DNA of 64,000 nucleotides from Patagioenas fasciata (GCF_037038585.1 NC_092526.1:34051501-34115500), one strand, 5' to 3'; shown: positions 10,949 to 25,399, counted from the stretch's first letter. Notes: a model not told the origin generated them from the sequence alone. Program-made: numbers and translations.

Positions 10949-13900
10949 ATTGTTTAAAATGGAAAATACTTCATACTTTATGGCCACGTCTTGTAAGGCC
11001 AGGCACTGCCAGAGGCTCACTAAGCAAACCCTTATTGCAGCCTTACAGCTTTCACAAACTGACGTTTTGGAGGGAAAGTGCAGCAGCAAAGCCCCAGCTT
11101 GTTTTGATCCCAGACACAGTCTGATCCTTGTGCAGGGCTCTTGGCAGCTGGGGAAGCTCTCAGGTGTCCAAATGCTGGGGAAGGGATGAGTCCTTAGGAG
11201 GGAGGAAACCTCCTTGCAGGCCCAATGTGGCCAATGCAGCCCCAGACAGATTCAAACCCCCATAAGTCATAAGCAGCAAGACCCTCCCTGTCCAGCACAC
11301 CAGGGACACCCAGGAGATGCACCGTGTACAGGGCAGCCCCAAGGTGCTTTGCTTTGAAAAGAGAAAAATACACTAGGTTAGACTCTGAGCGATTCAGATG
11401 CCTACCACTTATTTTATCCAGCAATCTTGTTTTCCTGGCTATGAGCTGCTTTCAGGAAGCTATTTGAAAAACAACATATGGTCTCTTTTTTTTTTTAAAC
11501 TCACAGTGCATTTGTAACATCCCAGTCATTAAAAAAGCCGCTAAACAAGCTTTGAAACAGTTACACACTGGATGCCCACTGCAGTCCTACCAACGTGGCT
11601 AATCCTCAGGAAACAGCAAAAAAAAAGCCAATAACCCATCCAGCACTCTGAGCCCTTGGCTGTGCCATTTTCCAGAGATTCAGTGGTTGCTACTGGCTGA
11701 TCCAAGGCAGAATTTCTAGTAATTTTCTCCAATTAGTATCTTTTTCCTTCACCTACACTATTTTCTGCAGAAAGCTTTACCGTACCATGCGGTTTCTCAA
11801 GTTTTACAGAGACAGCCAAGCACCTTCTTGAAACAGTGACCGACTGCCCAAGCTGGGCTTAAAGAAACTCAGCGCTTTCTAGTAATACCTAATTTAGCAA
11901 TACCTTAATATGGGAAAAACTTGGAGCTTTACTTTAACTTTGCCCCCTCTGTTTTCCTGGGGACTTTGCCCTATGAAAAGACACAACAGAGCCCTTTGCT
12001 CATCCAAAATCCCTGTTCCACTTCCCAGCAGCACAGAGTTGACTGCTGGGCTGAAAACGTGTCCTCAAAACCCTCGTTATTTGGCTGCTTTCCCCGTCTT
12101 TTTTTTTTTTCAGAAGAAACATACAGGCGATATTTCGCAGCAAATAAAAGCCAAGCGTGAGAGCCCAACTTTCCTGGCAGCCGCTCGGGGCGTGAAGCTG
12201 GCAGGGAACCACACGCTGCTGGGCTGTGCTGGAAAAAACGTCCCTGTCCCACTTCTGAACTGATTCAAAGCTGAAAACCTTAATCCTCCCTCCCTTAGCC
12301 CTCTGGACAGGAGAAAACAAGTATTTTTTATGAAACCGCTTGAAAGTAAAAAAATCAATGAAAGCCTAAATACCCCAATTGCTTCTCACAAGGGCAGGAA
12401 AAAGCTCAAATCCCAAGGAGGAGGGTGCAATTTCAAGCTGGCAGCAAGGTTTCCAAGATCCTTCCCCACCACAGACACAGATAAGAAGCAGGTAGAGCCC
12501 AGCACTCAGCGTGCAGGGATGTATTAACAAGGCCAGGCTGACAGGTGGAGAAGTCAAAGATATTCCTGCATGCTTGCTTAATTTTTAAAACAGTTCAGGC
12601 TTGCACAGAACCACACCTTTTTGGAGGATTCGTCCCCTTGGTGCAGTTGGCAAATGCAATTGCTGAGAGCCTTTTGCAAGGGTGCATGGGGACAGATGGG
12701 CTTATTCATCCCTACAAGGTGCAAACTCAGCCACAGGCTGATTCTAATATCTCCCAAGGAGGGAGAAAAAGCAGAGAGCTGGCAGATGGGTGAAATGCAA
12801 TATAGTGAACATGGTTGGGAAGCAGGGCGATCTGCAACACTGGGAGCAGCCAGGTTTTCTACAGCTTGCACCAGTGGTGAGGAGACATGAGTTCTTTGGG
12901 AAAAAAATCATCTGCAACAATGTGCTATGCTGGGGGACTGCAAGGGGACTTCAGAAGCTGGAAACAATCACCATAGGTCTAAATATCACCCTAAATACAC
13001 ACCACCCATACAAAAGAGCCTGTTTCATACTGCTGCAAAACTAGGTTTGCATTATTTGGATTTTGGGATAGACTTAAGCTTACTGAGCCTGGCTTTAATA
13101 TTACTAAGTGTGTAACCGAGCACAACAGTCCTGCAAAGTTCTTTGAAATCCATTAAAAGCCTCAAAGGAGAAACCATGTGAGTGCTGCTCAGTTCCACGT
13201 TCATTGGGTGCCAACAAAGCCAGGGCTGACAAGTGGCACTGAAACACGTCAGGCTTTGACTCAAAAATCCCACCCGAAGTCTCTCTCCCTACTCTTCTTT
13301 CTAACATCCCCGCCAGAGGGGACAGTGATGTGGGACAGAATGCTCACCCACCGTTCAAGAAAAGCCCTCAACAACTGTTCCTCAGGAACACATCCCACAT
13401 GTGTCAGTCAGCCAGGCTGATTATCAAGAAGCCAGCCCACTCTTTGCTGTATATTTTTGTTGCTGAAAGAAGTAGCTGTTCCCAATCCCGATCCAAACCT
13501 GGCAATGAGCCAGGGAACAAAGTTTGCAAAGGAAAAGATATAATTGTTTAATTCAGTTATTTAATATTCTGAAAATGAATGCAGGTTGCCAAATCAAACA
13601 GAATTAAAACACTGGCACAAATGGGAGGGAAAAAATGAGGTGAACTTTTGATTTATATCCTGGCTGAAAGCGTCTCCCTAGAGGTGCCTTTCATTTAAGG
13701 CTTTTAACAGTTTGTCTCACCAAGAGAAGACAATAACAACAGAGCTCACGTGTTGGGATTCCTGTGTTTGCCCTCCTACAAGGACAGGACACCACAACCT
13801 TCGCTTATGCCAGTGGTGGAGGATCAGTCTCTTGTGCTCAGGAGAGGGGACAAAAAGAGAAGGAATAGAGCAAAAAACAAGATTTCTAAGTCCAGATAGA

Positions 13901-14180
13901 TCTAAGCACACAGTGTCTCCTCCACATGGCTCTGTACCTCCGCCTATACCCACACAGGTGGCCTCTGTGCTCTCAGCAGCAGAGGATGCTCTTCTCTCCT
14001 CATCTGTCATGAGCCTTTGGGAGAGGTGTAAAAACTCCATCATCCCGGTGCAGTCCTTGTTCTAAAACACTAATAACCTCATGTACTAACTGCTTTATAG
14101 CACCTTGTGGTTCAATTGCATTTTTTACTTCTTTTGGGATCAATGATTTTATTAAGTGGTTTATTTGCCTAGTACAAAAT
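10949..14180. other. Unique sequence, no gene recognised
   Basis: Contains T-runs near 11488 and 12098. The frame 11910-12263 (+, 117 codons) crosses such a T-run and is matched by opposite-strand frames of similar length, which argues for chance. The frame 13712-14065 (+, 117 codons) likewise lacks motifs. Confidence 0.55.
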
Positions 14181-14223
14181 ATACACACACACAAAAAAAA
14201 CCCCCAACAACAACAACAAAACC
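14181..14223. repeat. CA/AAC simple repeat
   Basis: A short CA run, A8, C5 and then CAA units follow one another. Low complexity only. Confidence 0.85.
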
Positions 14224-17200
14224 CAATTCTTCCATTTATACATTTACTTTTTCCAGTCTTGCAAAATAACAGTTTCAGACAACTTGGGTGGGGACTATTT
14301 GCTGTTCAGGATTCGTGCAGCCCTGAGTGCACACAGGGATGTCCAGCCCCGTGTCTGGCAGGGCCACAGGACCAGCACAAATCCCACCCTCTGCCAACGA
14401 GGTGGAGGTGAGATGGTAGGGAGGACCAGGCAACAACAGATAGCTACATAACTCTTTCAAATGAATGACAGCCAGGTAGAAAACAGAAGGGGAAACCAAA
14501 GTGTAGCAGGAGAATGGTGAGAGGCACCATTTACCTCTCTCCAGAGCAAGAGCACGGCACTGCTGATGGTGCAGCGACCATCTAAGCAACACAAGAAACC
14601 TTCCCCCAGGTCAGCCTCCACAGTCTCAGGGATTGGTAGCAGACAGTAAGCTGTACAGTGAGGCAGGGCATGAGCCAGGATTTGATATGGATTTTCTGGG
14701 TCCCTATGTAGGACCAGCTTGCTGGACTAAGATGTGGGGAGGTGACGCCTGGCCCCCCACCAGCCTGTTTTACCTTTTCTTTCACCAAAACTGGGGAGGT
14801 TTCTGCAGCCTTTGCTGTTGCCTGAGCTGAGCTCAGCTGGAGTCAAGTCTCTGGAAGAAGCAGACGTGTGACCTGGTTTAACGCGAAAGCCTCAGGACAG
14901 TGTTTTTACAAGCCTTCCATTGGTTTGTAGTAAAACATGAAGAAAAGGCAGAGAAGACTGACAGCAGGTCCTGTGCCAGTGCCAAGGACAGTTAGCATGC
15001 ACCACATGTTCCTCCAGCCATCTCCAAAAAGACTTTGCAAGAATTATAGGGAACTCAGTCCTAGGAAGGCCATTAGGGTGTTATGTGTGAGGACACACTT
15101 ATCTTAGTGCCTTGACATTGCCCATCATCCCTCTCAGGGCACAGGAAAGAGAACAGCTTGGCTCCTCTCAGGGTAACCTAACTCGCATGTGTGCATCACC
15201 AGGGAGACAAGATGGCAGGATGTTTTTATATATTTTTTAAAAATGTTGCAGCCGAGCTAAGTCAATCACGAGGCTGCAAGAATCAACTTAGACTGCAGGT
15301 TTTGGGACCAGGACTCTGTCTTTGTCCTCCAGGTGGGTTTTGCATTGGCTTTGGGGTGCTCCAGTACAGACCAAACAGCAACTCCCCAGTTGCCTCTTGG
15401 GACAGAAAAGGAAACCACACACAGTGAATGAAATTATACCCAAGGCCAAAACCAGCCTCATTAACAGAAACACAAAGAAGAAAACAGCTTCACTGACAGC
15501 TTTGAGAGAAGCCTTTGCTAATTATGGTAGGGCAGAGCGACTACTGCCAGCGCCTTCAGCAGGCACCGCAGTTTCTGAAAAGGGCGTATATAAGTGTTGC
15601 ATTTTAAAAAAGATATACACAGTGTCTTGGTCAGCTATTTCTAGAGTCATCAAGTAATGCAGAAATGACGTATCTACTTTGTTATCTCCCTGATTTCACT
15701 ATCAGTATCAGCCTTTTTCTTAATTTTCAGGTTGCTGCTGAAGTCTCGCAAGCCTGCACTGTGCTGGACACCAGCTGGGAGCTCCTGGACTCACAGCTTC
15801 TGTTGGATCAAGCTCACAGAGTTTGTTGACCAAGTGGTTCTGACATAACCCTCAGCTGACCTGGCCAGCTTAGGAATAACAGAAATTTCCCTGAGCTCAC
15901 GTGGCCTCATTGTGCTAGTCCTTAAACAACTACCCATCTGCATCTCTCTCCAGCGATACACCATCCAGGGCTGCTGGAGCAGGACATTTGCCTTTTGCTC
16001 TTGCTGCTACTTCTGACCAGTACTGGGTGGTTTTTGGCCAGCTGACGAGAAATAACCTTCGCCTGAATTTTGCCTGAGATTGCTCATTTTCATCTGCAGC
16101 CTGACGAGCAAAAAGCTCTCCTATTTTAGATGTGATTCTTCAGCGTTTTCTTCAGCCCCTGAACCTCTCACACGATTGCGCTGGCACAGAAGCCAGAAAA
16201 GTTTAGTCATGGCTTATGTTCCTCGTGTGCCAAGGAGGACAGAAATGAAAAACAACCACATTCGAAGCCTGTTGACGGACTGAATCCCAGCTAGAGAGGT
16301 ACAGCAAAAAGGGGAATAACCCCCTAGGTAAGGTGTCCAGGCAAGCAAGCATTAGCCACATGGCCACCTTCATACTTAAAGGAAAGGAACCTCCAGTTCC
16401 AAAACAGCCTTAAACTTTCGGGCCAATAAGCAAAGAGGAAAAAGATGCAAGGTGAGGATTTTGAAAAGAAGTTCATGTTATCAAGTATTTCCCAAGCACA
16501 TTGGAGCTGAGGCAGATGCTCCCTCCCTACAGCAGCCGATGCTGAAGACCTCATCTCCCTCTGCTCTTGCCCCTCAGCCTTCCCACCACCCTTGGGAAAC
16601 TGCGCTTCCATCTCGGGTTGCAGTCCTTTCAAAAAAACAAGTCAAATGGTAGGAAAATCCTGATGTTTCCTTAAAAGTTAGTATTTCTGAAGAAAAGTTT
16701 GTGACATCTTTATATCACTTATTCCCGTGGAGTTTAGGGGTTTCATACTGAAGTTTACCAGTGAATCTTTCTCCAGGAGGACTGGAAACTCCCTATGAGC
16801 TGGGATTTCAGTGTAGACCCCAGATCTGTGGGCTGTATATTAAAATTGGGCAGCTCCACAATCCTAGTCACTGATACAGTTTTCACTCTCATTTTTCCTA
16901 TTTCTGAAAGAAAAGAAAGAAAAAAACAAATCAAAAGAAAACCTCATTAAATGCTTCCCTTGTTGTTTGAGTTTTTGCTTTGGTTTGGTTTTTTTCTAGT
17001 TTGGCTGCTGGCACCATCTGAACCACTCTCTGTTGCAGTTAGTGCTCAGGAGGGTGCTGGAGTGAAGTCTGCCATGGAGCAAAGGCAGCTGAAATTCAGC
17101 CCTCCCAACACTAAACCTCCCTTCTCCACCCTCCATCTCCATATGCAGCTTGGCTGGGTCATTGTGCTGGAAGACACATCCGCAAATGTCCATTGCATGA

Positions 17201-20200
17201 ATTTTTCTGCTGAAGAACCACCCAACTTTATATAATATGTGTATATATCTATATCTAGAGACACATAACATGTTAATCCACAAACTAACTGCAGTAATCA
17301 GGGTCAGATGTGAATGAATGGTTCTGCTGATTTTTTTTTCTGGAACAAAAGTCCCTGAAAACAGCCACATGCTCCCTGTTGATACCAACGTCCCTGGTTC
17401 TGCTGCTTGTCTGCCACCCCTTCTAGTAGCAGTCTGACATGGATTAGACCTGCATGTCTTCTGATTTGCTTATATTTTGCTCACACATTCAGGACAGGAG
17501 TAAATGAGGACTGTGCATGTGAACGATGAAGGTCAGTGACTTGCCAACTAACTCTGGTTTAGTTGAACAGCCATGCCTAACACCCCAGCAGGAACATCTG
17601 CATAGAGGCATGATATGAGACAGAACGGGATGTGTGGTGTTGGCTTTACTGGTGCCAGATTTAGTTCCAAAACTAAGCTATGGACTGGTTGCAGTTTCCA
17701 TTGATGTAGAAAAATGGATTTCTGCATACCTGCTTTGAAGGTCTTGAAGATCTCCACTAGGCCATGCGGAAGGTCAGGCTACAGGAGATGTAAGAGGTGG
17801 GTGATACAAAGAAGTCCACCTCAGGGCTAAAAGCTGGAGTGACAAATAAAGATACCACACTGAGCTAGACGGCAGGAGCAAACAGTTAAACTCCATGATG
17901 CATCACAAAAGAAACAAGTTTTGCCAAAGGGCTCCAGGAAGCCAAGACAACAGGTCCACAGATACCGTCAAGGAGCTTCTGGGAAGAAAATGTGTGGGAG
18001 GAAAGCTTCTGGAGAGATGAGGGTCTGAGCAAAGTCTTAACAAGAGAATGAATGTGGAGAGAAGTTAACGACACAGTAACAGCTTGCATTGGTCAAATGG
18101 TTGAATTATGGGGAACTTCATGAGAAAGGACAAGCAATTCAGTTCCCTAGTCCTTACATGGATAAAAATACTCAGATATATTGGAAGCAATATCAGAACA
18201 AATGTCATCCACAGACAAGGCAGCAACTACACAATTGACAGATAGCTGTGGGCAAGATACTCTGCCAGCTTCAAGGATATCTGGTAGGAAATAGCGTCCA
18301 GAGCTATTGCTAAACAAATAGTCTATCTGGCTAAATATCTTATTTGTATGACACAATCCTGCTGCAGCCAGCTAAGGAAAAAAAACAAAATACAAAAACT
18401 GTGACCAGCACCTTGGGCTTCAGGTAGGTCAGGTTGCCCAAAGCCTCAAGGCAGGGCTAAAAATGGTGAGAGTACTTAAAACTAAATGAAAGATGACCAG
18501 CAATCTTGGGATCCCAAGCAGAGAGAGGACCTAGCGGCTCCGGAGGCAGCTCTGAGCTGCTGCCCTGGCCTTGACAGAACATCCCCAGGGTGAGCTGTCC
18601 CCTGGTGTTATTTGAGTGTCCTCCACTGTCACCCACCAGCCACTTTTCCACCTTGCATGGATGGGCCCTTGACTGCTCTCTGCCACTGAAGAAGAGTTTT
18701 CTGCCACTAAACTGTGCAAATAAACTCCCACTACAGAATTTTCCAAGTTGCCGTTTTAATTTGTTGTGCTAACAACATGCCTGAAACAGTTGTTAAGCCC
18801 TGGGGAGTATCGGAGCAACGTGAGCAGTGACAAACCAACCAACAGAGGCTGGATCCCAGAGTAGCTTCTTTTCAAGCAAGATACACTATTTAGGTTAAAG
18901 TCAATTTATTGGCAGTTACAGTTAAATTAAGGGGATTTTATAGGGTGCAGTGTCCCCCATGACTTGTCAGATCTATGGCAAAGAGTGCTATTCTCCTTCC
19001 CCTGAGCACCATGAGGGCTGGTGGTGGTGAGGGATGTGCTGCAGTCAGTACGCACCACTTGCTGATCTTGTCCCCAGAGTAGTCTGCCAGGAACAACATA
19101 TGGGGATATTTCCATTTTAGGAAGTGAGCTGTTATTTCACTTCTTCTGGCCAACGTTGATTTATGCAATTTGACACAGATGAGGGATGAAGTTCTTGCAC
19201 AACACTACTGTCCACAGGACTTCCAATTTTCAGTAGATCTCCTCGTTCTCTTTGCACTCAGTGATGGTTGCTTAGAGTGCTTACAAAGAGAAAGGCAGAT
19301 GCAAGGACTGATTTTGGAACAATCTTCTTAACAGTTAGAGTGAAAAATTATTGTAAAGACATGAAATACTGCTGTGAATCATTTACTAGCCAGTAAGTGA
19401 CACGGCTTTGATCTGAGCAGCATCACGTAATGCCAAAGACGTAATCACAGTGTACAGAGAAATGGTCCTTCAACAGGGACACACAAAAAGACCCCACCCA
19501 TCCCACTGAAGGCTGAGGGACAGTAAACAACACAAGGGCAGGGGTATGTTAGAATGGCAGCTGCAGCAGCTCCAAACTCAAAGATATATGAACCAGGTAA
19601 ACCATGTGCATAACCAGTCCAGGTCAGCCCAGCTTACCGCATCTTCACTTCATCAAGGAAGTAACCAGGTGATTTTTGTCCGATATTCAGCTTATTGCAC
19701 TTCTGCTTTGCTTTGAGATACTTCTGCAGCAACACTGGACAGAACTTGCCACCTTGCAGAGCCCCCATCCAGCTCTCAAGACCAAGGGTGCTGTGGCACA
19801 CAGCCCCACTCTGCTCTGCTGCATGGTCACAACTCCACAGAGTTTCATCAGAGACATGAGGAAAGGGGACTGTGACAAGGGTTTCTGCTTGCAGATGTGA
19901 CTCACCAGAACTTGGCTTTGTGCTAACATCTGGGGCCAGCTAACATTAGACCAATAAACCAATGCCATGAGGCAACATACCTGGTAGAGGCTTCCTACCA
20001 CACCAGGGCTGCCCCAATGCCATCAGCGCTTGGCCACCCATCAACATGGGCGTCCAGAGGAAGCACCTCTGTAGACAGCAATAGCAACAGGACATTTGAT
20101 GGCCATGAGACCATCAGAGAAATGCTGCTCTTCTTCCCCTCAACAGGGAAGGGAAGATTGTTGCATCCCCAGAAATGGTCCAGCAGAGGATGTGGCTTCT

Positions 20201-20524
20201 GGGCCACTGGGACCATGAAGCATCTGAAGGCTTGTCTATCACTTCACGCACTGACAGGCAGGTAACCATAATGAGCTTCAGAGAGCTCGTGCTCAGTCCC
20301 AGATCTATAAGGAAGGAAAAATAAGGGGCTGTAATGTTAAAGATCAGGGCTGTTTTGAGATACGACATACACACTTGGCCCAGAACACAGTCAATACAGC
20401 CGCTTTGATTTCTCCTTGAATGCATTAATGTGCAGAGCGGAAATATCTGCCGTTCAGCTGGGACAACATACAGCACAGCTGCGGACCCTAGAGGAATCTG
20501 AGGCTTTCTGGACTTCTTTGAACA
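14224..20524. other. Unique sequence, no gene recognised
   Basis: An A/G-rich patch lies at about 16905-16945 and a TA-rich patch at 17232-17260. The overlapping frames on both strands at 19676-20265 look superficially protein-like but carry no domain. Splice-like sites are no denser than expected by chance. Confidence 0.5.
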
Positions 20525-20571
20525 CTTCCTTCTTTCTTTTTTTCCCCTCTCTTTTCTTTTTTTTTTTCCCT
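20525..20571 (-). repeat. Polypyrimidine tract
   Basis: About 47 bases of C and T only, mostly T. The tract creates the Ser/Phe- and Lys-rich ends of the overlapping frames at 20416-20813, which are therefore not genes. Confidence 0.9.
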
Positions 20572-23037
20572 AAAAAGTGTTTCTTTTCCCAAGGAGAGAG
20601 ATTAAGTTTATGATGTAATAACTGTGGTGAGGGCTTTACTTTCAGTAAATAGGGATGAGCAGTCACAGAAATATGAAAAGTTATGGGAAAAAGTATATTT
20701 GTTAAAATCAGTCTCCTCTCACTCAGCATTGTGGAGAATTGACCTTTGAATCCAAACTCTGCCTTCAGATAAAACACAACATTAACCAAAATTTGCAAGC
20801 CTCGTTCACACACACCCAGATAATTTTGCCTGGCTTAAAAACAGAAGTTTTAGATGTTTGACTCTATTCTTGTACAGCATTAAAGCAGAAACGAACTGTT
20901 CAGCAGCTAGGTTGGCTACTAGTGACCAACAGAGGCACCATGGAAATGGGGCCACTTTCTCCTGCCTTGACAGTGAGGAGACCGATCAGAGGTAAACATA
21001 TTTGCACTTCTGAGACTTCTCATAGATATAACTGAGATTTTTTGCAGTGTAACTGAAGACTTCTAAGTTTAGAGTTTCACAAACCAGGGGAGCCTCTACC
21101 TGTGCTTCCCTCAGAGTGGAACTACAGGTGTCCAGTGTTCTCTGGTTGCTCTCTCCCCACACATCCCCCTCCAGAAGTGGCTGTTTTCTTTCCATCCACA
21201 CCCACTAAGATCAGGAGCCTAAAAAGGTCCTGGGCAAGCTCCTAATGCTCTCTAGTTCTCTGTGCATTGTGCTATGCTGTATGTGCTACGCTCAGTGTAT
21301 CAAATGAGTGTTTAGAAATACCATCTACTCACTTGTTAAGCAACAGCACCAACCTCCTTTGAAAAGAGAAATCAATATAGCATCCAGTAAGGATCCTAGA
21401 AGTTAGAAGCCCAGTCCAAGCTAGGCATGCAGGACTCCATAGCAGATTGAGACAGAGATAAGCAGCCACTTGGGGTGAGTCAGTCTGTCCAGAGATAGGT
21501 GGGAGGGATGCATATTTGAGTCAGCCAGCTTGCTGTTCCCTTGGGAAGGTAAACCCCACTTGGCAATCTTTTACATTTTATCCCAGCAATGCAGTAATTT
21601 CTAAATGACTTTTGCCCTTTTTTCCAACATGCTCAGTGTCTTTGGGAGCCTTCTGGAAGAAGAAGCCTCTATCCACATAGTCCATGAGTCATTTGGAGGA
21701 AAGGGAAGCCCCTTGGAGCTGGGGATGTAACTGGTTCACAGGGCTGTTCTTAAGTCCAGAAGAGCCGTAGGTGTCTACAGACACAGAAATCCACACAGGG
21801 GCTGGGGGAAGGCTGGGAACAGTGACCAGTGATGTTTCGAGCCAAACCAGGGCAAGATTTTTGCTCTGTGAGTCTGACTACCATGTTCATTAGCTGGGGG
21901 AGAAACGAAACAAGACTGTGACCAAGATGACAGCCATGGAAATGACAGCAAAAGGCACAAAGCGAAAGGAGGGAAAAGAGAGAGTGCCCACAGAGTATAT
22001 CCCACATTCTGTCTTCACAAGTGTTCATTGCACACTGAACAAGCTGGGGCGAGCTCAGGTTTTCCCATATACTCCTTTTCATCCCTGAAGAATAGCATAG
22101 GCTTCTCTTAACTCAATCTTCCTTGGCAGAAATTATAAGTTCAGGTTACGTGGAAATAGTGGGATTGAGGTTTCATGGCACACAGAGGCTTGCACACAAT
22201 ATGTATTTTGCAAGGCTGACAGCCCACAGTTGACACAGTGCCCATGCCAAGGTATTTCAATTAGATATAAGACTTTGAGACAATGCCCAATTCAGCGCGG
22301 CGTGCTTTTTCCACAAAAGTTCTCCTGTTTCTGGGTAACCTTGCTGAAGGCCTGAAAAACCTGCAAGTGGTCCCTGTAAGGTCATTTCTGGACACTGGGA
22401 GTAGGCAGGAAGCGGCAGGGGAGCAACGAGTGTTACAGGAGTGCTCTGAGTTTGTGGTTGCATGAAAAACATCTTTGCCAAGAAATGAGTACACTTCTCC
22501 ATCACCGCTGGCAGTCCCCATACTGACAAGCAGTTCAAGGCTATTGAATGAAAGAGGTAAAGAGACAAACCACAAAGCTGGGTGGGCCATGAGAAATGAA
22601 ATTTTCAGCCACAGTCATCTTCCTTACAGCTGGTTTCTCATCCTGATGAAAACAGTGGTGTAATAGCATCACTAAACAGCTTCCCACAATGTGTTGCATG
22701 AAGACAGAAGGTGATGGATCATTGGTGTTGGGTACAGATGGCTTCCCTTGTGTGCAGCTCTCCATCAGCTAGGGCAGACATGCGTCTTGGTGGCACCTAT
22801 CCGAAACTCTGAAAGATACAGCTGGTGAAAACCTTGCAGAAGATGGGAAGCCAGCCCTACCCACTACCAAATATACATAACAGACATCCCAAATGCAGGC
22901 ACCAGCTCCTCCAGATAAGAACTTCTGCTGTATCTTGCATGCTGGCATTATTACAGATATTTGGAGAGTGGAAAGTCAGCTAAAAGCACAGGGCTATGTG
23001 CAAAAGAAAGTGATACCACGGATTTCTCTCCAGGAGG
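20572..23037. other. Unique sequence, no gene recognised
   Basis: Frames of about 100-110 codons on the minus strand (21750-22082, 22257-22590) overlap each other and show no conserved pattern. No repeat family was recognised. Confidence 0.5.
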
Positions 23038-23187
23038 AAAAAACCCAAACAAACAAAAACAAAACCAAAACAAAATAAAACCCACCAAAACCAAACAAAA
23101 AACCCAAACAAAACAACAATACCAAAACGCACCACCACCACTACCACAACAACAAAACAGAAAAAAAGCTCAAAAAGCCCAACACAC
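23038..23187 (+). repeat. A/C-rich low-complexity tract
   Basis: About 150 bases consist almost only of A and C on the plus strand, in irregular CAAA, CAAAA, CCAAA and ACC units. A degraded microsatellite or an expanded A-rich tail is likely. No element body was seen on either side. Confidence 0.9.
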
Positions 23188-25030
23188 CAGCAGATTTTAG
23201 AAATAGAGGTTCCTTAGGTAAACATAGCCCTGGCCAGCTGCCATACCATGTAAACTCTTCCTCAGATTAAATACCTTGGACTCCATTCAGAAGTGATGTA
23301 TGAACCTAAGAAATAACAAAAAAGGTCTAGGACTTACATACTGATTGGCATTCATCTCCATGTGAAGCCACATGTGCCACAGAAGATAAATGCATACTCT
23401 CTCAGAAGGCTGCCAGGTGAAACTGGACAGATTTCAGGAAGAATCAATTTTTACCAGCTGAAGTTCTTTTAAATTCACTGAATTTTCTTGCTGCCCAAAT
23501 GAGAGAGCTTGTATTACCACAAGAACTCTCCAATGTAAGTTTTTATTACGTGATAAATAAAAACAATGACAATTCATCTTATGTTACAAGTGATTCTACT
23601 ACTGGCATGTTAAAAAGCTGTCACAAGCCTAGAGGACACCAAAGGTTTAAATATACTCATTTTGGGTTTATTTATTTTGATGGAAAAGTATATTAAAACA
23701 ATAGGAATTGTCCCAGGATACATTTGGGAGCACTGAAAAGATGTACATAAGTGTCTTTTTTGCAATCTACTAGCGTGAAGTGGTTCTTCCCAGTTCAAAG
23801 AGCAACCTCCAAAGTTAAAACCAGTGTTTTTGTCGGGATAAACTCCTCTTGGCTTTGAATAGGAGCTCCAAAGAGACTGAAAGGTCTATTTACTTATGTC
23901 ACTTGACCTCTTGTTTCTCCTGAGCTTTATTAACAGTATCCTGCTTCAATGGATTTGCTTTGAAGAGCACATAAAAAATGTTGTAGTGTAGGAGTTAGAA
24001 CTATATTTGGTTGCAGGACCTTGTAATAGGATACTTTTTTTTCCTAGAAAGCTCACAGAATGCTAAAAACATACATGAAGAATGGAGCTGGCCTGGTCCA
24101 AAGATTTGGTAGGTGAGATTTGAATGAAGCAGACCCCTGGCAAGCTGCATGCTATCACGCTATCTTAACAGACTGTTTATTCTAAGCCTGGGTAACTGCA
24201 ATATGATTAAAGACTGGACTGAATTTCTCATCTTGTAAACAAAATTAAAGGCAAACCCTTTCCTAAGATCTTTTACTTTAGCATTTGCTTTCCATGTAGT
24301 ATCCAGCACTTCTGAACAGCGGCAAGACATCACAACTTAAAAATGTCAGCCTGAAATGTCCCCAGACTCCAGTATTTCCATGGGAATCTGGAATTTAAAC
24401 TGAGAAAGCCTGAGGCAGATTTCCTTGAATAAAGAAATAGCTGTTTAAAAGGCGATTAGAACACTTTGAAATCTGTAAACCCAAACAAACCATGCTGCAG
24501 GGTAGTCTGTCTCCAGTCACCCTATGTGTAAATCTGTCCTAAAGCACTAACAGTGCTGTGCATCTACTAACAGTGCCCTCAGATTCCTCACGTGGGGCCA
24601 CAGGCCCATATCCAGAGCAGGAAGGAGTTACAGTCTCCACCTCAAGACAAACTCCACTGCACCAGATTTCTACTTCAGCACGAGACAAATATTGCAACCC
24701 TTACCTTTGTGTTGCAATATGACAGGCCAGTCCTCATAATTTCATCCATTTTCACCCACATGGAGTTAAAAAGTTTGCTGGCAGTGGAGTCAGGTTGTCC
24801 TTCGGATGAAGTGGATCAGAGGCCACACAAATGGTACAAAGATGGACTTATCCACCTGAGCAGGACCATCAAACTGCAATAATCTGTTCAGGCACTTTCT
24901 TACTCCCAAATCTGGCTTTTATAGTAAGTTTGGAATAATTCTGGTAAGCCACTAATTCTGAACAAATCCACTCTTGGGATAACCTTCAGCAAAAGAATTT
25001 TGGATGGGATGAAGCTGTTGAGAATACAAA
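23188..25030. other. Mostly unique sequence with one short hairpin
   Basis: Unique AT-rich sequence; the hairpin is listed separately. A splice-bounded open segment at 23458-23534 (acceptor CAG, donor GTAAGT) was seen but not called, because the pyrimidine tract is short and the peptide is unfamiliar. Confidence 0.5.
24689..24720. repeat. Perfect 10-bp inverted repeat (hairpin)
   Basis: ATATTGCAAC at 24689-24698 and its exact complement at 24711-24720 are separated by a 12-base loop. Each arm holds a TTGCAA core like that of C/EBP sites. The stem is too short and AT-rich for a microRNA precursor. A paired binding site or chance are the remaining readings. Confidence 0.6.
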
Positions 25031-25106
25031 TTTATGCAGGATCATATAGATTTATGGTTGGACTCAATGATCCTGAGGGTCTTTTCCAGCTGAAATGATT
25101 CTATGA
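25031..25106 (+). mobile_element. CR1 LINE 3' end, short remnant
   Basis: The stretch holds the typical avian CR1 tail in order: GGTTGGACT, then AATGATCCT, then GGGTCTTTTCCAGCTG, then ATGATTCTATGA. It is heavily 5'-truncated and has no coding part. Diverged bases mark it as moderately old. Confidence 0.85.
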
Positions 25107-25399
25107 CTGTTTTCCTGTGATGCTAGAAGGAAGATACCACACATTTTAAGAGATGGAGGAAAACTTCTGTTTCCTCAAGGAAAAAGAAAATTTTTAAACA
25201 GGAATGAGTGGCTGCTCCTGAAACAGCTTTACAAGGTCTCTCACTAGAGAAGGTTGGGATCTGGAGAAACCATCAGCAAGACAGAGGAGGAAACACAGGT
25301 AGCACCTGCTGGAGCTGCTGGGAGTCCTGTTGCTGCATAGAAGTCCAGGGACTTCAGGGTTTCATCTCCCTCTGACTCCCTGCACAACTTTTGGAAAGT

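Noticed and set aside
23458..23534. Splice-bounded open segment (EVLLNSLNFLAAQMRELVL and on)
   Set aside because: The donor is good, but the acceptor has a short pyrimidine tract and the peptide is unrecognised. Too weak to list as a candidate exon.
24689..24720. Hairpin as a microRNA precursor
   Set aside because: A 10-bp AT-rich stem with a 12-base loop is far shorter than a microRNA hairpin.
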